From: Vicinamibacterales bacterium
GTDB taxonomy: Bacteria > Acidobacteriota > Vicinamibacteria > Vicinamibacterales > JAKQTR01
Reading direction: 5' to 3'
DNA length: 44,827 nucleotides
Assembly: GCA_025456345.1 (NCBI GenBank)
Contig: JALOKU010000019.1
Coordinates: 1 to 44,827 of the forward strand
Position numbers and translations under genes: made by a program
Part shown: positions 30,185-38,817 of the stretch, piece by piece
Position numbering within the stretch: position 1 is the first letter of the stretch
Layout of the letters: every line of letters starts with the position of its first letter
The notes under the pieces: model-generated
What the model saw: the letters and a program-made list of their open reading frames with translations, nothing else
Database searches by the model: none
What the model was told of the DNA's origin: nothing

Positions 30185-31241
30185 CGGCTTCGATGATGAC
30201 ATCGCCCCCGCTGGGCTCCACCGCAAGATGGCGCCAGGAGGCCCACGGCGCCACGGCCCGTTCCACCCATGGTACTCCGGCTTCGCCCAGCGCGCGAGGG
30301 GCCACGACAAGCCGCACGGCGTCGGCGGCGCCTTCGCGCCAGAGCGCGGCGTGCACGGCCGGCCCGCCCTCGACCAGGACCGATTGCACGCCCATCGGCA
30401 GGAGCAGGCGCAGCGCGTCGGTCAGCCCCCCGGGCGCGGCCACCACATGAGCCCCGGCGGACTCGAGCGCGCGCGCCGCCCCCGCGGGCGCTCCGGGACC
30501 CGCCACGATGACAATCGGGCCCGCGTCGAGCGTCGAGAATACCCTCGCCGAGGCACGCGTCCTCAACCGGCGGTCGAAGACCACGCGGGTGAGCGGCCGG
30601 CCTCGGAAGACGCCGCGCACCGTCAGCAGCGGGTCGTCGGCGAGCATGGTTCCGGATCCGACGGCGATCGCATCGACCTCGGCGCGCAGCGCGTGCGTAC
30701 GGCGATCGGTCGCAGACGAACTGAGCCGCGCGGGCCCGCCGCCCGCAGCCGCCACCCGTCCGTCGAGGCTGGTGACGGCCTTGACGATGACGTACGGCCG
30801 GCCGCGCCGCATCGCGCTGAAGAACGGGCGGTTGAGCCGCCGCGCCGCCGCATCGCCGGCGCCGACGTCGACGATGACACCCGCCTGGCGCAGCCGCAGG
30901 AAGCCGCGGCCCGCCACGAGCGGGTTCGGATCCTCGACAGCCGCGACGACGCGCGCCACGCCGGATTCCAGGATGCGCTCGACGCAGGGCGGCGTGCGCC
31001 CCACGTGGCTGCAGGGCTCGAGCGTGCAGTAAAGCGTGGCGCCGCGGGCCGCCGCGCCCGCTTCGCGCAACGCGTGGATTTCGGCGTGGGGCTCGCCAGC
31101 CCGCTCGTGGCAGCCGGCGCCAGCGACAACGCCGTCTGGCGTGACCACGACAGCGCCCACCAGGGGATTCGGCGTGGTCCGGCCGCGGGCCCGGCCCGCG
31201 AGCAGAAGCGCGCGCTCCATGTAGGCCGCGTCGCTCAACAC
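30165..31241 (-). CDS. ribD: Bifunctional riboflavin deaminase/reductase
   Basis: The 358-residue protein has an N-terminal deaminase with zinc ligands in PHAEIHALREAG (His52, Glu54) and PCSHVGRTPPC (Cys77, Cys86), and the reductase half (YVIVKAVTSLDGRVAA, AIAVGSGTMLADDPLLTVR, VLVEGGPAVHAAL). It carries out the second and third steps of riboflavin synthesis. The GTG at 31241, four bases after the ftsY stop, places the conserved YMERAL at the usual distance, so it is preferred over ATG 31220. No room is left for an RFN riboswitch. Confidence 0.93.
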   Translation of the reverse strand: MLSDAAYMERALLLAGRARGRTTPNPLVGAVVVTPDGVVAGAGCHERAGEPHAEIHALREAGAAARGATLYCTLEPCSHVGRTPPCVERILESGVARVVAAVEDPNPLVAGRGFLRLRQAGVIVDVGAGDAAARRLNRPFFSAMRRGRPYVIVKAVTSLDGRVAAAGGGPARLSSSATDRRTHALRAEVDAIAVGSGTMLADDPLLTVRGVFRGRPLTRVVFDRRLRTRASARVFSTLDAGPIVIVAGPGAPAGAARALESAGAHVVAAPGGLTDALRLLLPMGVQSVLVEGGPAVHAALWREGAADAVRLVVAPRALGEAGVPWVERAVAPWASWRHLAVEPSGGDVIIEADVHWTD

Positions 31242-31245
31242 GCGG

Positions 31246-32169
31246 TTACCAGCTTTCCTCGAAGAGCCCGTCGACGTACTCGCGGGACGAGAACGGCACC
31301 AGGTCCGCGATGCCCTCCCCAACGCCCACATACCGGATCGGCAGCCCCAGGTCGTGGGCGATCGCCACGGCCACGCCGCCCTTGGCGGTGCCGTCGAGCT
31401 TCGCGAGCACGATGCCGGTGACGCCCGCCGTCGCCATAAACTCGCGGGCCTGGGTCAATCCGTTCTGCCCCACCGTCGCGTCGAGCACGAGCAGGACCTC
31501 GTGCGGCGCGCCCTCGACTTCCCTCTCCGCGATGCGGCGGATCTTCTGCAGCTCCTGCATCAGGTTGGTCCGCGTGTGGAGGCGGCCGGCGGTGTCGACG
31601 ATGATCGGGCTTCGGCCCCGCGCCTTGCCCGCGGCCATCGCATCGAACACGACCGACGCCGGGTCGGCGCCCTCGCGCGCCCGGATGACGTCGACGCCGG
31701 CCCGCCGCGCCCAGATCTCGAGTTGCTCGACCGCCGCCGCGCGGAACGTGTCCGCCGCGCACACCAGCGGGTGCTCGCCCTGCGACTTGCAGAGGTGGGC
31801 CAGCTTGGCGACGGTGGTCGTCTTGCCGGTGCCGTTGACGCCCACCACCAGCACCACCGTCGGAGATCCGCTCCGGGGCGATGCGGCCCCGGTCCCCTCC
31901 AGAATCGAGAGGAGCTCGTCTTTCACGAGTTCGCGGAGGGACTCGCCATGGCGCACGCGGGCCTGGACGGCCGACACGATGCGGTCGGCGGCCGCCACGC
32001 CGACGTCCGCGGTGATCAGGAGTTCTTCGAGGGCGCCGGCGGTTTCCGCGTCGACCTTCGCCGTGCGGCGCTCCGGCGCATCCGCGCGCTGCGCGATCTC
32101 GTCAAACCGGCCCAGCAGCTGCTGCGCCGTGCGGCGCAGCCCTTCCCGCACCCGTCCGAACACGCCCAT
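31246..32169 (-). CDS. ftsY: Signal recognition particle receptor FtsY
   Basis: The 307-residue protein has the N domain (EELLITADVGVAAADRIV) and the G domain with VVGVNGTGKTTT, DTFRAAAVEQLEIWA, DTAGRLHTRTNLMQEL and AKLDGTAKGGVAVAI. It lacks the long acidic A domain of E. coli FtsY and matches the compact type. It guides Ffh-bound ribosomes to the membrane translocon. Minus-strand TAGAAT ends six bases before the ATG. The start lies 12 bases after the gpsA stop. Confidence 0.96.
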   Translation of the reverse strand: MGVFGRVREGLRRTAQQLLGRFDEIAQRADAPERRTAKVDAETAGALEELLITADVGVAAADRIVSAVQARVRHGESLRELVKDELLSILEGTGAASPRSGSPTVVLVVGVNGTGKTTTVAKLAHLCKSQGEHPLVCAADTFRAAAVEQLEIWARRAGVDVIRAREGADPASVVFDAMAAGKARGRSPIIVDTAGRLHTRTNLMQELQKIRRIAEREVEGAPHEVLLVLDATVGQNGLTQAREFMATAGVTGIVLAKLDGTAKGGVAVAIAHDLGLPIRYVGVGEGIADLVPFSSREYVDGLFEESW

Positions 32170-32175
32170 CAGGGG

Positions 32176-32181
32176 ATTCTA
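32176..32181 (-). promoter_or_regulatory. Possible internal -10 box for ftsY
   Basis: TAGAAT on the minus strand lies between the gpsA stop and the ftsY ATG, six bases ahead of it. No -35 is visible. It matches the -10-to-ATG pattern of the other leaderless candidates. Confidence 0.35.
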
Positions 32182-33189
32182 TCATCCGCCCTCGGGCTCG
32201 CTTCGCTGAGGCCGGAGCATCAGATCCTCGAGCGCGGCGCGGGGCGTCTTGCGGCCGTCCAGCACGGCCGCCATCTGCTGCGTGATCGGCAGCTCCACAC
32301 CATGGCGCGCGCCGAGCGCGAGCGCGGCCTCCGTGGTCTTCACGCCCTCGGCGACCATCTTCATGCCGGCGAGCACTTCCGGCAGGCGGCGGCCGCGGGC
32401 CAGTTCGATGCCGACGTGCCGGTTGCGGCTGTAGGGGCCGGTGCAGGTGAGCACCAGATCGCCAAGGCCGGTCAGCCCCGCGAGCGTCTCGCGGTGGCCG
32501 CCGGCGGCCACCGCGAGCCTCGTGATCTCGACAAGGCCGCGGGTGATCAGCGCCGCCTGGGCGTTGTGGCCCAGCCCCAGGCCCTCTGCCACACCGGCGG
32601 CAATCGCAATCACGTTCTTCAGCGCGCCGCCGACCTCGACGCCCACAACGTCGGTCGTCGCGTAGAGGCGCAGAAACCGTCCGCGGAACTCCGCCTGCAC
32701 CCGCTCGGCGGCCGCCACGTCGTCACTCGCCACGCAGAGCGCCGTCGGCAGTTCGCGTGCCACCTCCACGGCGAAGCTCGGCCCCGACATCGCCACCACC
32801 GGGTGCGCGCCGCCGGATTCCTCCACGAGCACTTCGGACATCCGCCGGAGCGTGTCGAGTTCGAGGCCCTTGGCCGCGCTGACGAGGATCGCGCCCGGCG
32901 CGAAAGACGGACGGCCCGCCCGGGCGACGCTCCGCATCGCGTCCGACGGGACCACGACGACGACAATCTCGACGCCGGCGAGGGCCTCGCCGATGTCCGT
33001 CGTCGGCCGGATCGCCTCGGGAAGTGCGACATCCGGCAGGTACACCGCATTCGCGCGGCGCTCGCGCATCTCGGCGATGATCGGCGCTTCGATCGACCAG
33101 ATCCTCACCGCGTGCCCGAGGCGGGCAAGGTGGACCGCCAGCGCGGTTCCCCAGCTGCCGGCCCCGAGAATGGCAACGTCACTCGGCAC
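32182..33189 (-). CDS. gpsA: Glycerol-3-phosphate dehydrogenase (NAD(P)+)
   Basis: The 335-residue protein has the nucleotide-binding GAGSWGTALAVHLA at the N-terminus, SAAKGLELDTLRRMSE, SGPSFAVEVARELPTA, GGALKNVIAIAAGVAEGL with the catalytic lysine, and GLGDLVLTCTGPYSRNR. It makes sn-glycerol 3-phosphate for phospholipids in the cytoplasm. GTG start; it overlaps thpR by 11 bases. Its neighbour pgpA acts later in the same lipid pathway. Confidence 0.96.
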   Translation of the reverse strand: MPSDVAILGAGSWGTALAVHLARLGHAVRIWSIEAPIIAEMRERRANAVYLPDVALPEAIRPTTDIGEALAGVEIVVVVVPSDAMRSVARAGRPSFAPGAILVSAAKGLELDTLRRMSEVLVEESGGAHPVVAMSGPSFAVEVARELPTALCVASDDVAAAERVQAEFRGRFLRLYATTDVVGVEVGGALKNVIAIAAGVAEGLGLGHNAQAALITRGLVEITRLAVAAGGHRETLAGLTGLGDLVLTCTGPYSRNRHVGIELARGRRLPEVLAGMKMVAEGVKTTEAALALGARHGVELPITQQMAAVLDGRKTPRAALEDLMLRPQRSEPEGG

Positions 33190-33805
33190 GATGCACCTCC
33201 ATCGCGTCGGCCGGCGCCGCGATCGAACCGCCGGCGAAGGGAATGCTCAGCAGCGCCCGGTACGTCGGGCCCGCCGGAGACAGAAGACTCTGGAACAACG
33301 TGCACGCGCGGAGGTCCCACTCGCCCACCGGACGGGGCGGCACGCCGGCGACAAGGCGGGTCCAATGCTCACCGGAGGGGACCTTCGCGCGGCCGACCGT
33401 CAGGTGCGGCGTGAACGGCCGCGATTCGGGCGTGATGCCGGCCGAACGGAGCCGGTCGCCGAGCGCGGCGTGCGCGGCTGTGAGCGTCTCCGCTCCCGCC
33501 GTCACGCCCAGCCAGATCACCCGGACCGGCCCGCGCGGGGGGAAGACGCCCCATCCGGCAAGGCCGACCCGCGGAGCATCGAGCTCGAGGGCGGGCGCCA
33601 GGGCGTCGCCGAGCACGGACAGCCGATCCGCTTCCACGTCCCCGAGGAAGTGCAGCGTGAGATGGAGATTCCGGGCGTCCACCCAGCTGACGCCGCGCGC
33701 CGAGCCCGGGCGGTCTCGCTCCGATCCGGCGCGCAGGCGGGCGACGGCGCCGGAGACGGCCGCCCGCGCGCCGTCGTCGAGATCCGCCGCGATGAACAAC
33801 CTCAT
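33179..33805 (-). CDS. thpR: RNA 2',3'-cyclic phosphodiesterase (LigT/ThpR)
   Basis: The 208-residue protein has the two catalytic HxTx motifs of the 2H phosphoesterase family: HLT (48-50, NLHLTLHFLG) and HLT (134-136, TPHLTVGRA). It opens 2',3'-cyclic phosphates on RNA. The start ATG overlaps the cinA stop (ATGA). The length is as usual. Confidence 0.93.
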   Translation of the reverse strand: MRLFIAADLDDGARAAVSGAVARLRAGSERDRPGSARGVSWVDARNLHLTLHFLGDVEADRLSVLGDALAPALELDAPRVGLAGWGVFPPRGPVRVIWLGVTAGAETLTAAHAALGDRLRSAGITPESRPFTPHLTVGRAKVPSGEHWTRLVAGVPPRPVGEWDLRACTLFQSLLSPAGPTYRALLSIPFAGGSIAAPADAMEVHRAE

Positions 33806-35130
33806 CGCCGCACGCCGGTGCCTGGCATGAAGACGAAGGCGCGCCCGGCCTCCACGCCGAGCAAGACCCGCCGCGCCAGGTCGAGCGCGATCTGCGCGGC
33901 GAACTGGCGCACGCGCGCCCGGCCGGCTGGAAACCGGTACGTGCGGACGACCCTCACATCAGCCGTCGTCACCCCGATGACGACCGTGCCGAGCGGCTTG
34001 TCGTCGCTGCCGCCGGCAGGCCCGGCGATCCCCGTGACGCCAATCCCGATCTCGGCCGCGGCGCGCTGCCGGATCCCGTCCGCCATCGCGAGCGCCACCG
34101 GCTCGCTCACCGCGCCGTGCCCGGCGAGCAGCGCCGGCGGCACGCCGAGCACCGAGGCCTTGGCCTGGTTGCTGTAGCAGACGGCGTTGAAGCCCACGTA
34201 GTCGGAGCTGCCGGGAACCTCGGTCAGGCGGCCCGAGATGAGGCCGCCGGTGCAGGACTCGGCCACGCCGATGTGCCAGCCGCGATCGCGCAGCAGCTGG
34301 CCGACGACCTCCTCGAGCACGCGGCCGTCCATGCTGAAGAGGTCGGCGCCGAACAGACACGCCATGTCCGCGGCCGCGGCCTCGAGCCGCGCGTGGGCCT
34401 CGGCCGCGGAGGCCGCGCGCACCGAGAGATGCAGTTCGACCTGTGCCGGCGAGGTGAGCACCGTCGTCGAAACCGGCAGCGGCCCAATCACCCACCGCGA
34501 GTACACCGGCGCCGCCCGCTCGTCGACCTCCGACTCGGTGCGCCCGCAGATGCGAAGGACCCGGCGGTGCAGGCGGCCTCCGCCGGCACGCGGCGCGAGC
34601 CGCTCGGCGACGACGCGCTCGACCATCGGCTTCAACTCGGCCGGCGGTCCGGGCAGCAGCAGCAGCACGCGCCCCTCGTGCTCCAGCCACAGGCCCGGGG
34701 CGGTTCCGAGCCCGTTCGGGATGACGTCGGCGCCCTCCGGCACCATCGCCTGCCGGCGGTTGATCTCCGGCATCCGCGCGCCGCGCGCCGCGAACCGCTG
34801 GCGGATGCCGTCGAGAATCCCGGACTGCTCGCGCAGCGTGCGCCCGGTCACGGCCGACACGGCGTCGCGCGTCAGATCGTCGTCGGTCGGGCCGAGCCCG
34901 CCGCACACCACCACCAGTTCGGTCCGCGCCAGCGCGGCGCGCACAACCGCCTCGAGGTCCTCGCGCCGGTCTCCCACGATCGCCTTCGCGCGGACCTCGA
35001 TGCCGTACTCGTTCAGGCGCTCGGTGATGAACAGCGAGTTGGTGTCGAGCCGCGGCGGCACGAGCAGTTCGCTGCCCACCGCGACAATCTCCGCCCACCG
35101 GAGAGACGGAGGCCGGAGCGCCCCGGTCAT
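33802..35130 (-). CDS. cinA: CinA: competence/damage-inducible, nicotinamide-nucleotide amidase
   Basis: The 442-residue protein has the N-terminal MoaB-like pyrophosphatase domain (RWAEIVAVGSELL, LVVVCGGLGPTDDDLTRDAV, RQAMVPEGADVIPNGLGTAPG) and the C-terminal PncC-type amidase domain (HIGVAESCTGGLISGRL, SDYVGFNAVCYSNQAKA, GITGIAGPAGGSDDKPLGTV). It is involved in NAD recycling and was first linked to competence. The ATG overlaps the pgpA stop (ATGA); an upstream start would lie inside pgpA. Confidence 0.94.
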   Translation of the reverse strand: MTGALRPPSLRWAEIVAVGSELLVPPRLDTNSLFITERLNEYGIEVRAKAIVGDRREDLEAVVRAALARTELVVVCGGLGPTDDDLTRDAVSAVTGRTLREQSGILDGIRQRFAARGARMPEINRRQAMVPEGADVIPNGLGTAPGLWLEHEGRVLLLLPGPPAELKPMVERVVAERLAPRAGGGRLHRRVLRICGRTESEVDERAAPVYSRWVIGPLPVSTTVLTSPAQVELHLSVRAASAAEAHARLEAAAADMACLFGADLFSMDGRVLEEVVGQLLRDRGWHIGVAESCTGGLISGRLTEVPGSSDYVGFNAVCYSNQAKASVLGVPPALLAGHGAVSEPVALAMADGIRQRAAAEIGIGVTGIAGPAGGSDDKPLGTVVIGVTTADVRVVRTYRFPAGRARVRQFAAQIALDLARRVLLGVEAGRAFVFMPGTGVRR

Positions 35131-35609
35131 GCCAGCAGTCCCGGGCGCGCCCACAGCAGGATCTGAATGGTGAGATTCGCGTACACACCGGCCATCACGT
35201 CGTCGGCCATCACGCCCCAGCCCCCCGGCACGTCTTCGAGCCGTCCTGCGGGCCAGGGCTTGACGATGTCAAACACGCGAAAGGCGAAGAACGCGGCGAG
35301 GATGACCGGCCAGGTGCCGGGCAGGAAGAGCAGGCTGACGAGCATCCCGGCGACCTCGTCGATCACGACCGGGCCAGGGTCCTCGACGCCGAGCGCGCGT
35401 TCGGCGAGCCTCGCGCTCCACGCGCCGGCGACGACGAGGACGCCGCACACCGCGATCTCGAGCCACGGGGAGCCGGCCGATCGCAGCAGCAGGAACAACG
35501 GGATGGCGGCCGCCGAGCCGGCCGTGCCGGGCGCCACCGGCGCGAAGCCGACGTATCCGAACGACGCGAAAGCCACCGCGAGTCGAGCGCGCCGAGTCGT
35601 TGCTGTCAT
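35127..35609 (-). CDS. pgpA: Phosphatidylglycerophosphatase A
   Basis: The 160-residue membrane protein has the PgpA motifs PVAPGTAGSAAAIPLFLLL, VVIDEVAGMLVSLLFLP, FRVFDIVKPWPAGRLE and GVMADDVMAGVYAN. It dephosphorylates phosphatidylglycerophosphate in the inner membrane. A GTG at 35624 would add five residues. It follows the RDD gene's neighbourhood in the same direction, 36 bases upstream of the RDD stop. Confidence 0.92.
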   Translation of the reverse strand: MTATTRRARLAVAFASFGYVGFAPVAPGTAGSAAAIPLFLLLRSAGSPWLEIAVCGVLVVAGAWSARLAERALGVEDPGPVVIDEVAGMLVSLLFLPGTWPVILAAFFAFRVFDIVKPWPAGRLEDVPGGWGVMADDVMAGVYANLTIQILLWARPGLLA

Positions 35610-35645
35610 GGGTGATCGATCCACGGGTTGATCGGTGCCGGCCGG

Positions 35646-36536
35646 TCAGGCGCCCGTCACGGGGACCACGCGCGTGCCGGCGAGGCGATCGTGCAGGCCG
35701 CGACGATCGCCGACGAGCCCGGCCAGCCAGCCGAGCCCGGCCGGCAGCAGCGAGATCACCAGGGCCGCGCCGCGCAGCGCGGCGCGCCGCAGGTCCATCT
35801 GCGTCCGGCGATCCGAGACCACCTCGATCGCGGTGGCCATCTTGCCGAAGGTCTGACCGAGCGTGCCTGTGAACAGGACGACATAACCGAGGTTCAGCAC
35901 GAGCAGAAACGCCGCCATCGGCAGCACGGGCAGCACGCGCAGGTCGTTGAACGTCAGGCCGCACAGCGCCAGCGTGAAGTGGAGCACGACCACGTCGATG
36001 ACGACGACGAGGCCCAGGTCGATGGCCGCCGCAGCCGCCCGTCGCCCGGCCGTCGCCGCGGGCCATTCTGTCCGGGCGGCGCGCGTGTCGCCGGCCTGAG
36101 GGATGCCGGCCTCGGCCTCGCTGCCGATCTCGCCGGGGTCGCGGCCGAGGAGCGGGATCGCGTCAGGCGGCGCGGCCGGCGTTCGGGTGCGGACGCGCGC
36201 CGGCGTCGGCGTGGCCCGGCGCACCGCGAGCGGCGCACGCGGCGGCGGCAGCTGCGGGAGGTCGCCCCCGAACAGGGGCAGGTCGACCGGCGCCCCTTCA
36301 GGCAGCGAGGCCAGGGAACGGTCGGCGCCCTCGGTCCCCTGCGTCCGCGCCGACTGCCGGAAATGGGCTCCGCGGGCGAGTCGAGGATCGCGCAGTGGCG
36401 GCCCGCCCGGGGTCACCCGCCCGGCGCGGCCCCCGGGCTGCCCGGCCGGCGGGCTGGCGAGGGAAAAATCGTAGCCGCAGTTCCTGCAGCGCTCGCCGCT
36501 GTCGAACCCGAGGTAGCCGCACTTGGGGCACTTCAC
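35646..36536 (-). CDS. RDD-family membrane protein with N-terminal zinc ribbon
   Basis: The 296-residue protein starts at a GTG overlapping the previous stop (GTGA). Residues 1-22 form a four-cysteine zinc ribbon (MKCPKCGY, then RCRNCGYDF; Cys3, 6, 17, 20). A disordered Pro/Arg-rich linker of about 130 residues follows. The C-terminal RDD domain includes RAAAAAIDLGLVVVIDVVVL, FLLVLNLGYVVLFTGTLGQT and GKMATAIEV, ending with RRGLHDRLAGTRVV. RDD proteins are membrane proteins of mostly unknown role, some linked to ion exchange. The fusion with a zinc ribbon is notable. Confidence 0.82.
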   Translation of the reverse strand: MKCPKCGYLGFDSGERCRNCGYDFSLASPPAGQPGGRAGRVTPGGPPLRDPRLARGAHFRQSARTQGTEGADRSLASLPEGAPVDLPLFGGDLPQLPPPRAPLAVRRATPTPARVRTRTPAAPPDAIPLLGRDPGEIGSEAEAGIPQAGDTRAARTEWPAATAGRRAAAAAIDLGLVVVIDVVVLHFTLALCGLTFNDLRVLPVLPMAAFLLVLNLGYVVLFTGTLGQTFGKMATAIEVVSDRRTQMDLRRAALRGAALVISLLPAGLGWLAGLVGDRRGLHDRLAGTRVVPVTGA

Positions 36537-37396
36537 CGGCGCACCTCGGCAGCTGCAGGGCCAGGCGAGGCGGGCGGCGGAGCGCCGGCGGCCCTTGTGG
36601 CGGCGCCAGCCGATTCCAGCAGGCTGCGCTGCAGTTCCGCCGCGAGCCGCGCCGCCTCGGAGGCCAGCGGGTCGGCTGCCGACACGCCGTCGAGTGCCGC
36701 CAGGGCGGCCTTCAGGTGACCCGACCGATAAAGGTCGCGTGCGCGGCCCAGCGCCATTTCCGACGGCCGCGGCGCCGGCAGCGGGTCCGGGTTGATGGCG
36801 GCGCCGGCGGCGGGGACCTGCCGCCACTCACGCGCCACGAGGGGCCTGAGCAGATCGCGCGAGGCCGCGTAAAGAATCACCACGCCCAGGAGAATGGCGG
36901 CGCCGATGATCGGGAGCGCCCGGACCGGTCTGGCCGCCGCCGACAGGCGCCGCCGGCCTGCCGGCTCCGCCCGCCCGTCGCCTTCGCCACGCGGCGGCCG
37001 CTCGCGATCCCGCGGCGGCAGGAGCCGGTCGAGCCGGTCGAGGTACGTGTGTGCGAGGTCGTGCGGCTCGCCCGTGGCAACCGCGGTGGCGAGCAGCTGC
37101 CTGGCCGCGGGACCGTCTCCGCGATCGAGCGCGGCGACGCCCTCCTGGACGAGTTCATCGGTCTTGCGCTGGCGTTCGGCCAGGGCGCTCCGGGCGCGCT
37201 CGATGTATGCCCGCGCGCGCTGGTGGCCGCGATCCAGGAACAGCACGCGGCCCCAGATGTTGATCGCGTCCTGGTACGCCCCGCCGAAGTACTGTTCGAG
37301 ACCCGCGAGCAGCAGCTCGTCGATCTTGGCGTCGCGATCCAGGTCCGGCGGATCGTCGCCGGATCCCGGCGCGTCGATGCTTCGTGGGTCGGCCAT
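36533..37396 (-). CDS. TPR-like protein with one membrane span
   Basis: The 287-residue protein has helical TPR-like units at the N-terminus (IDELLLAGLEQYFGGAYQDA, IERARSALAERQRKTDELVQ, RQLLATAVATGEPHDLAHTY). One membrane span follows (about 167-183, ALPIIGAAILLGVVILYAA) and then a short repeat (MALGRARDLYRSGHLKAALA) and a Pro/Ala tail. The N-terminal repeats would be cytoplasmic. I know no function. TATAAT on the minus strand (37423-37418) lies 21 bases before the ATG and may be an internal promoter. It is coupled to the RDD gene. Confidence 0.75.
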   Translation of the reverse strand: MADPRSIDAPGSGDDPPDLDRDAKIDELLLAGLEQYFGGAYQDAINIWGRVLFLDRGHQRARAYIERARSALAERQRKTDELVQEGVAALDRGDGPAARQLLATAVATGEPHDLAHTYLDRLDRLLPPRDRERPPRGEGDGRAEPAGRRRLSAAARPVRALPIIGAAILLGVVILYAASRDLLRPLVAREWRQVPAAGAAINPDPLPAPRPSEMALGRARDLYRSGHLKAALAALDGVSAADPLASEAARLAAELQRSLLESAGAATRAAGAPPPASPGPAAAEVRR

Positions 37397-37417
37397 GCGG
37401 CGTATGCTCGGGAAGCG

Positions 37418-37423
37418 ATTATA
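37418..37423 (-). promoter_or_regulatory. TATAAT -10 candidate upstream of the TPR membrane gene
   Basis: A perfect TATAAT on the minus strand lies in the 35-bp gap after ntrX, 21 bases before the next ATG. A convincing -35 is missing, so the call is weak. Confidence 0.35.
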
Positions 37424-37431
37424 CGACAGAC

Positions 37432-38817
37432 TCAGCCGCCGTCCTCGTCGCGTTCGCTCCCGCGCGGGGCGGCGATGCCGAGGGCGCGCATCTTGCGGTA
37501 GAGGTTGCTCCGCTCGACACCCAGCGCCTCGGCGGTGCGGGAGATGTTACCCTGCTGCCGCGCCAGCGCCTTGAGGATGTAATCGCGCTCGAACGCGTCG
37601 CGGGCGTCGTGCAGCTGGCGGATTTCCTCCACCGCCTCCGCCGGGGCGGGCCGGACGCCGCCGCCCAGAAACGCGAGGTCCTGCGCCGTGATGACCTCGC
37701 CGGGCACCATGATCATCAGCCGCTCGATGACGTTGCGGAGCTCGCGGACGTTGCCCGGCCACCCGTAGTGGGCGAGCACGGCGGCGGCCGACGGGTCGAG
37801 GCTCTTGAACCGGCGCCCGTACTCGCGCGCGAACAGCCGCATGAAATGCTCCGAGAGCAGCGGGATGTCCTCCTGGCGGTCGCGCAGCGGCGGCACGAAG
37901 ATGGGGATGACGTTCAGGCGGAAGTACAGGTCCTCGCGGAAGCGGCCCGCCTTGATCTCCTCGGTCAGGTCCTTGTTGGTGGCGGCAAGCACGCGCGTGT
38001 CGACCCGGATGCGCGCCGCGCCCCCGACCGGCTCGACGATTTGCTCTTGCAGGGCCCGCAACACCTTGGCCTGCGTCTTCAGACTCATGTCTCCGATCTC
38101 GTCGAGGAAGATCGTGCCGCCGTCGGCGAGCTCGAACTTCCCCCGGCGGTCGGACACGGCGCCCGTGAACGCGCCGCGTACGTGGCCGAACAGCTCCGAC
38201 TCGATCAGCTCCTCGGGGATGGCCGCGCAGTTCACCTCGACGAAGGGGCCGCCCCGCCGCCGGCTGAGCGCATGGATCGACCGCGCCACCAGTTCCTTGC
38301 CGGTCCCGTTCCCGCCCGAGATGAGCACACGGCCGTTGGTGGGGGCGGCCATCGCCACCTGCTCGCGCAGCTGGCTCATCGCGTAGCCCTCGCCGACCAT
38401 CTTGAGGTCCTGGTCCACGCGGGCCCGCAGCGCGCGGTTCTCGACCTCGAGACGCTGCTGGCGCAGCGCATTGCTCACCACGAGCACCGTCTTCTCGAGC
38501 GACAGCGGTTTCTCGACGAAATCGAAGGCGCCGATCTTAATCGCCTTCACCGCCGACTCGATGTTGCCGTGCCCGGAGATCATCACCACCGGGGCGTCCA
38601 CCTGCCGGTCGCGCATGCGCTGCAGGGTCGTCAGCCCGTCGATGCCGGGCAGCCAGATGTCGAGCAGGATGACGTCGTAGGCCGCCCGCGTGAGCCGATC
38701 GAGGCCGGCTTCGCCGCTGTCGACGGCGTCGACCTCGTAGCCCTCGTCACGCAGCACGCCCGCCAGCGCCGCGCGGACGCCCGGCTCGTCGTCGACGATG
38801 AGGACGGATGCCTTCAC
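37432..38817 (-). CDS. ntrX: Sigma54-dependent response regulator, NtrX/NtrC type
   Basis: The 461-residue protein has a receiver domain with phospho-acceptor Asp53 (ILLDIWLPG), a AAA+ domain with a Walker A variant GGNGTGKE (168-175), the sigma54-contact loop GAFTGA (215-220) and Walker B TIFLDE (235-240), and a C-terminal Fis-type HTH (ISRTAEALGVERSNLYRKM). An intact GAFTGA means it should activate sigma54 promoters. The GTG start overlaps the ntrY stop (GTGA), so it is coupled to its kinase. The DUF4390-ntrY-ntrX order suggests the NtrX branch. Confidence 0.93.
   Translation of the reverse strand: MKASVLIVDDEPGVRAALAGVLRDEGYEVDAVDSGEAGLDRLTRAAYDVILLDIWLPGIDGLTTLQRMRDRQVDAPVVMISGHGNIESAVKAIKIGAFDFVEKPLSLEKTVLVVSNALRQQRLEVENRALRARVDQDLKMVGEGYAMSQLREQVAMAAPTNGRVLISGGNGTGKELVARSIHALSRRRGGPFVEVNCAAIPEELIESELFGHVRGAFTGAVSDRRGKFELADGGTIFLDEIGDMSLKTQAKVLRALQEQIVEPVGGAARIRVDTRVLAATNKDLTEEIKAGRFREDLYFRLNVIPIFVPPLRDRQEDIPLLSEHFMRLFAREYGRRFKSLDPSAAAVLAHYGWPGNVRELRNVIERLMIMVPGEVITAQDLAFLGGGVRPAPAEAVEEIRQLHDARDAFERDYILKALARQQGNISRTAEALGVERSNLYRKMRALGIAAPRGSERDEDGG

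Noticed and set aside
31242..31245. An FMN riboswitch upstream of ribD
   Set aside because: Only four bases separate ftsY and ribD, so no leader aptamer can fit.
31354..33414. A 686-codon open frame on the plus strand
   Set aside because: It covers ftsY, gpsA and thpR in antisense. The three real genes have conserved motifs and family length.
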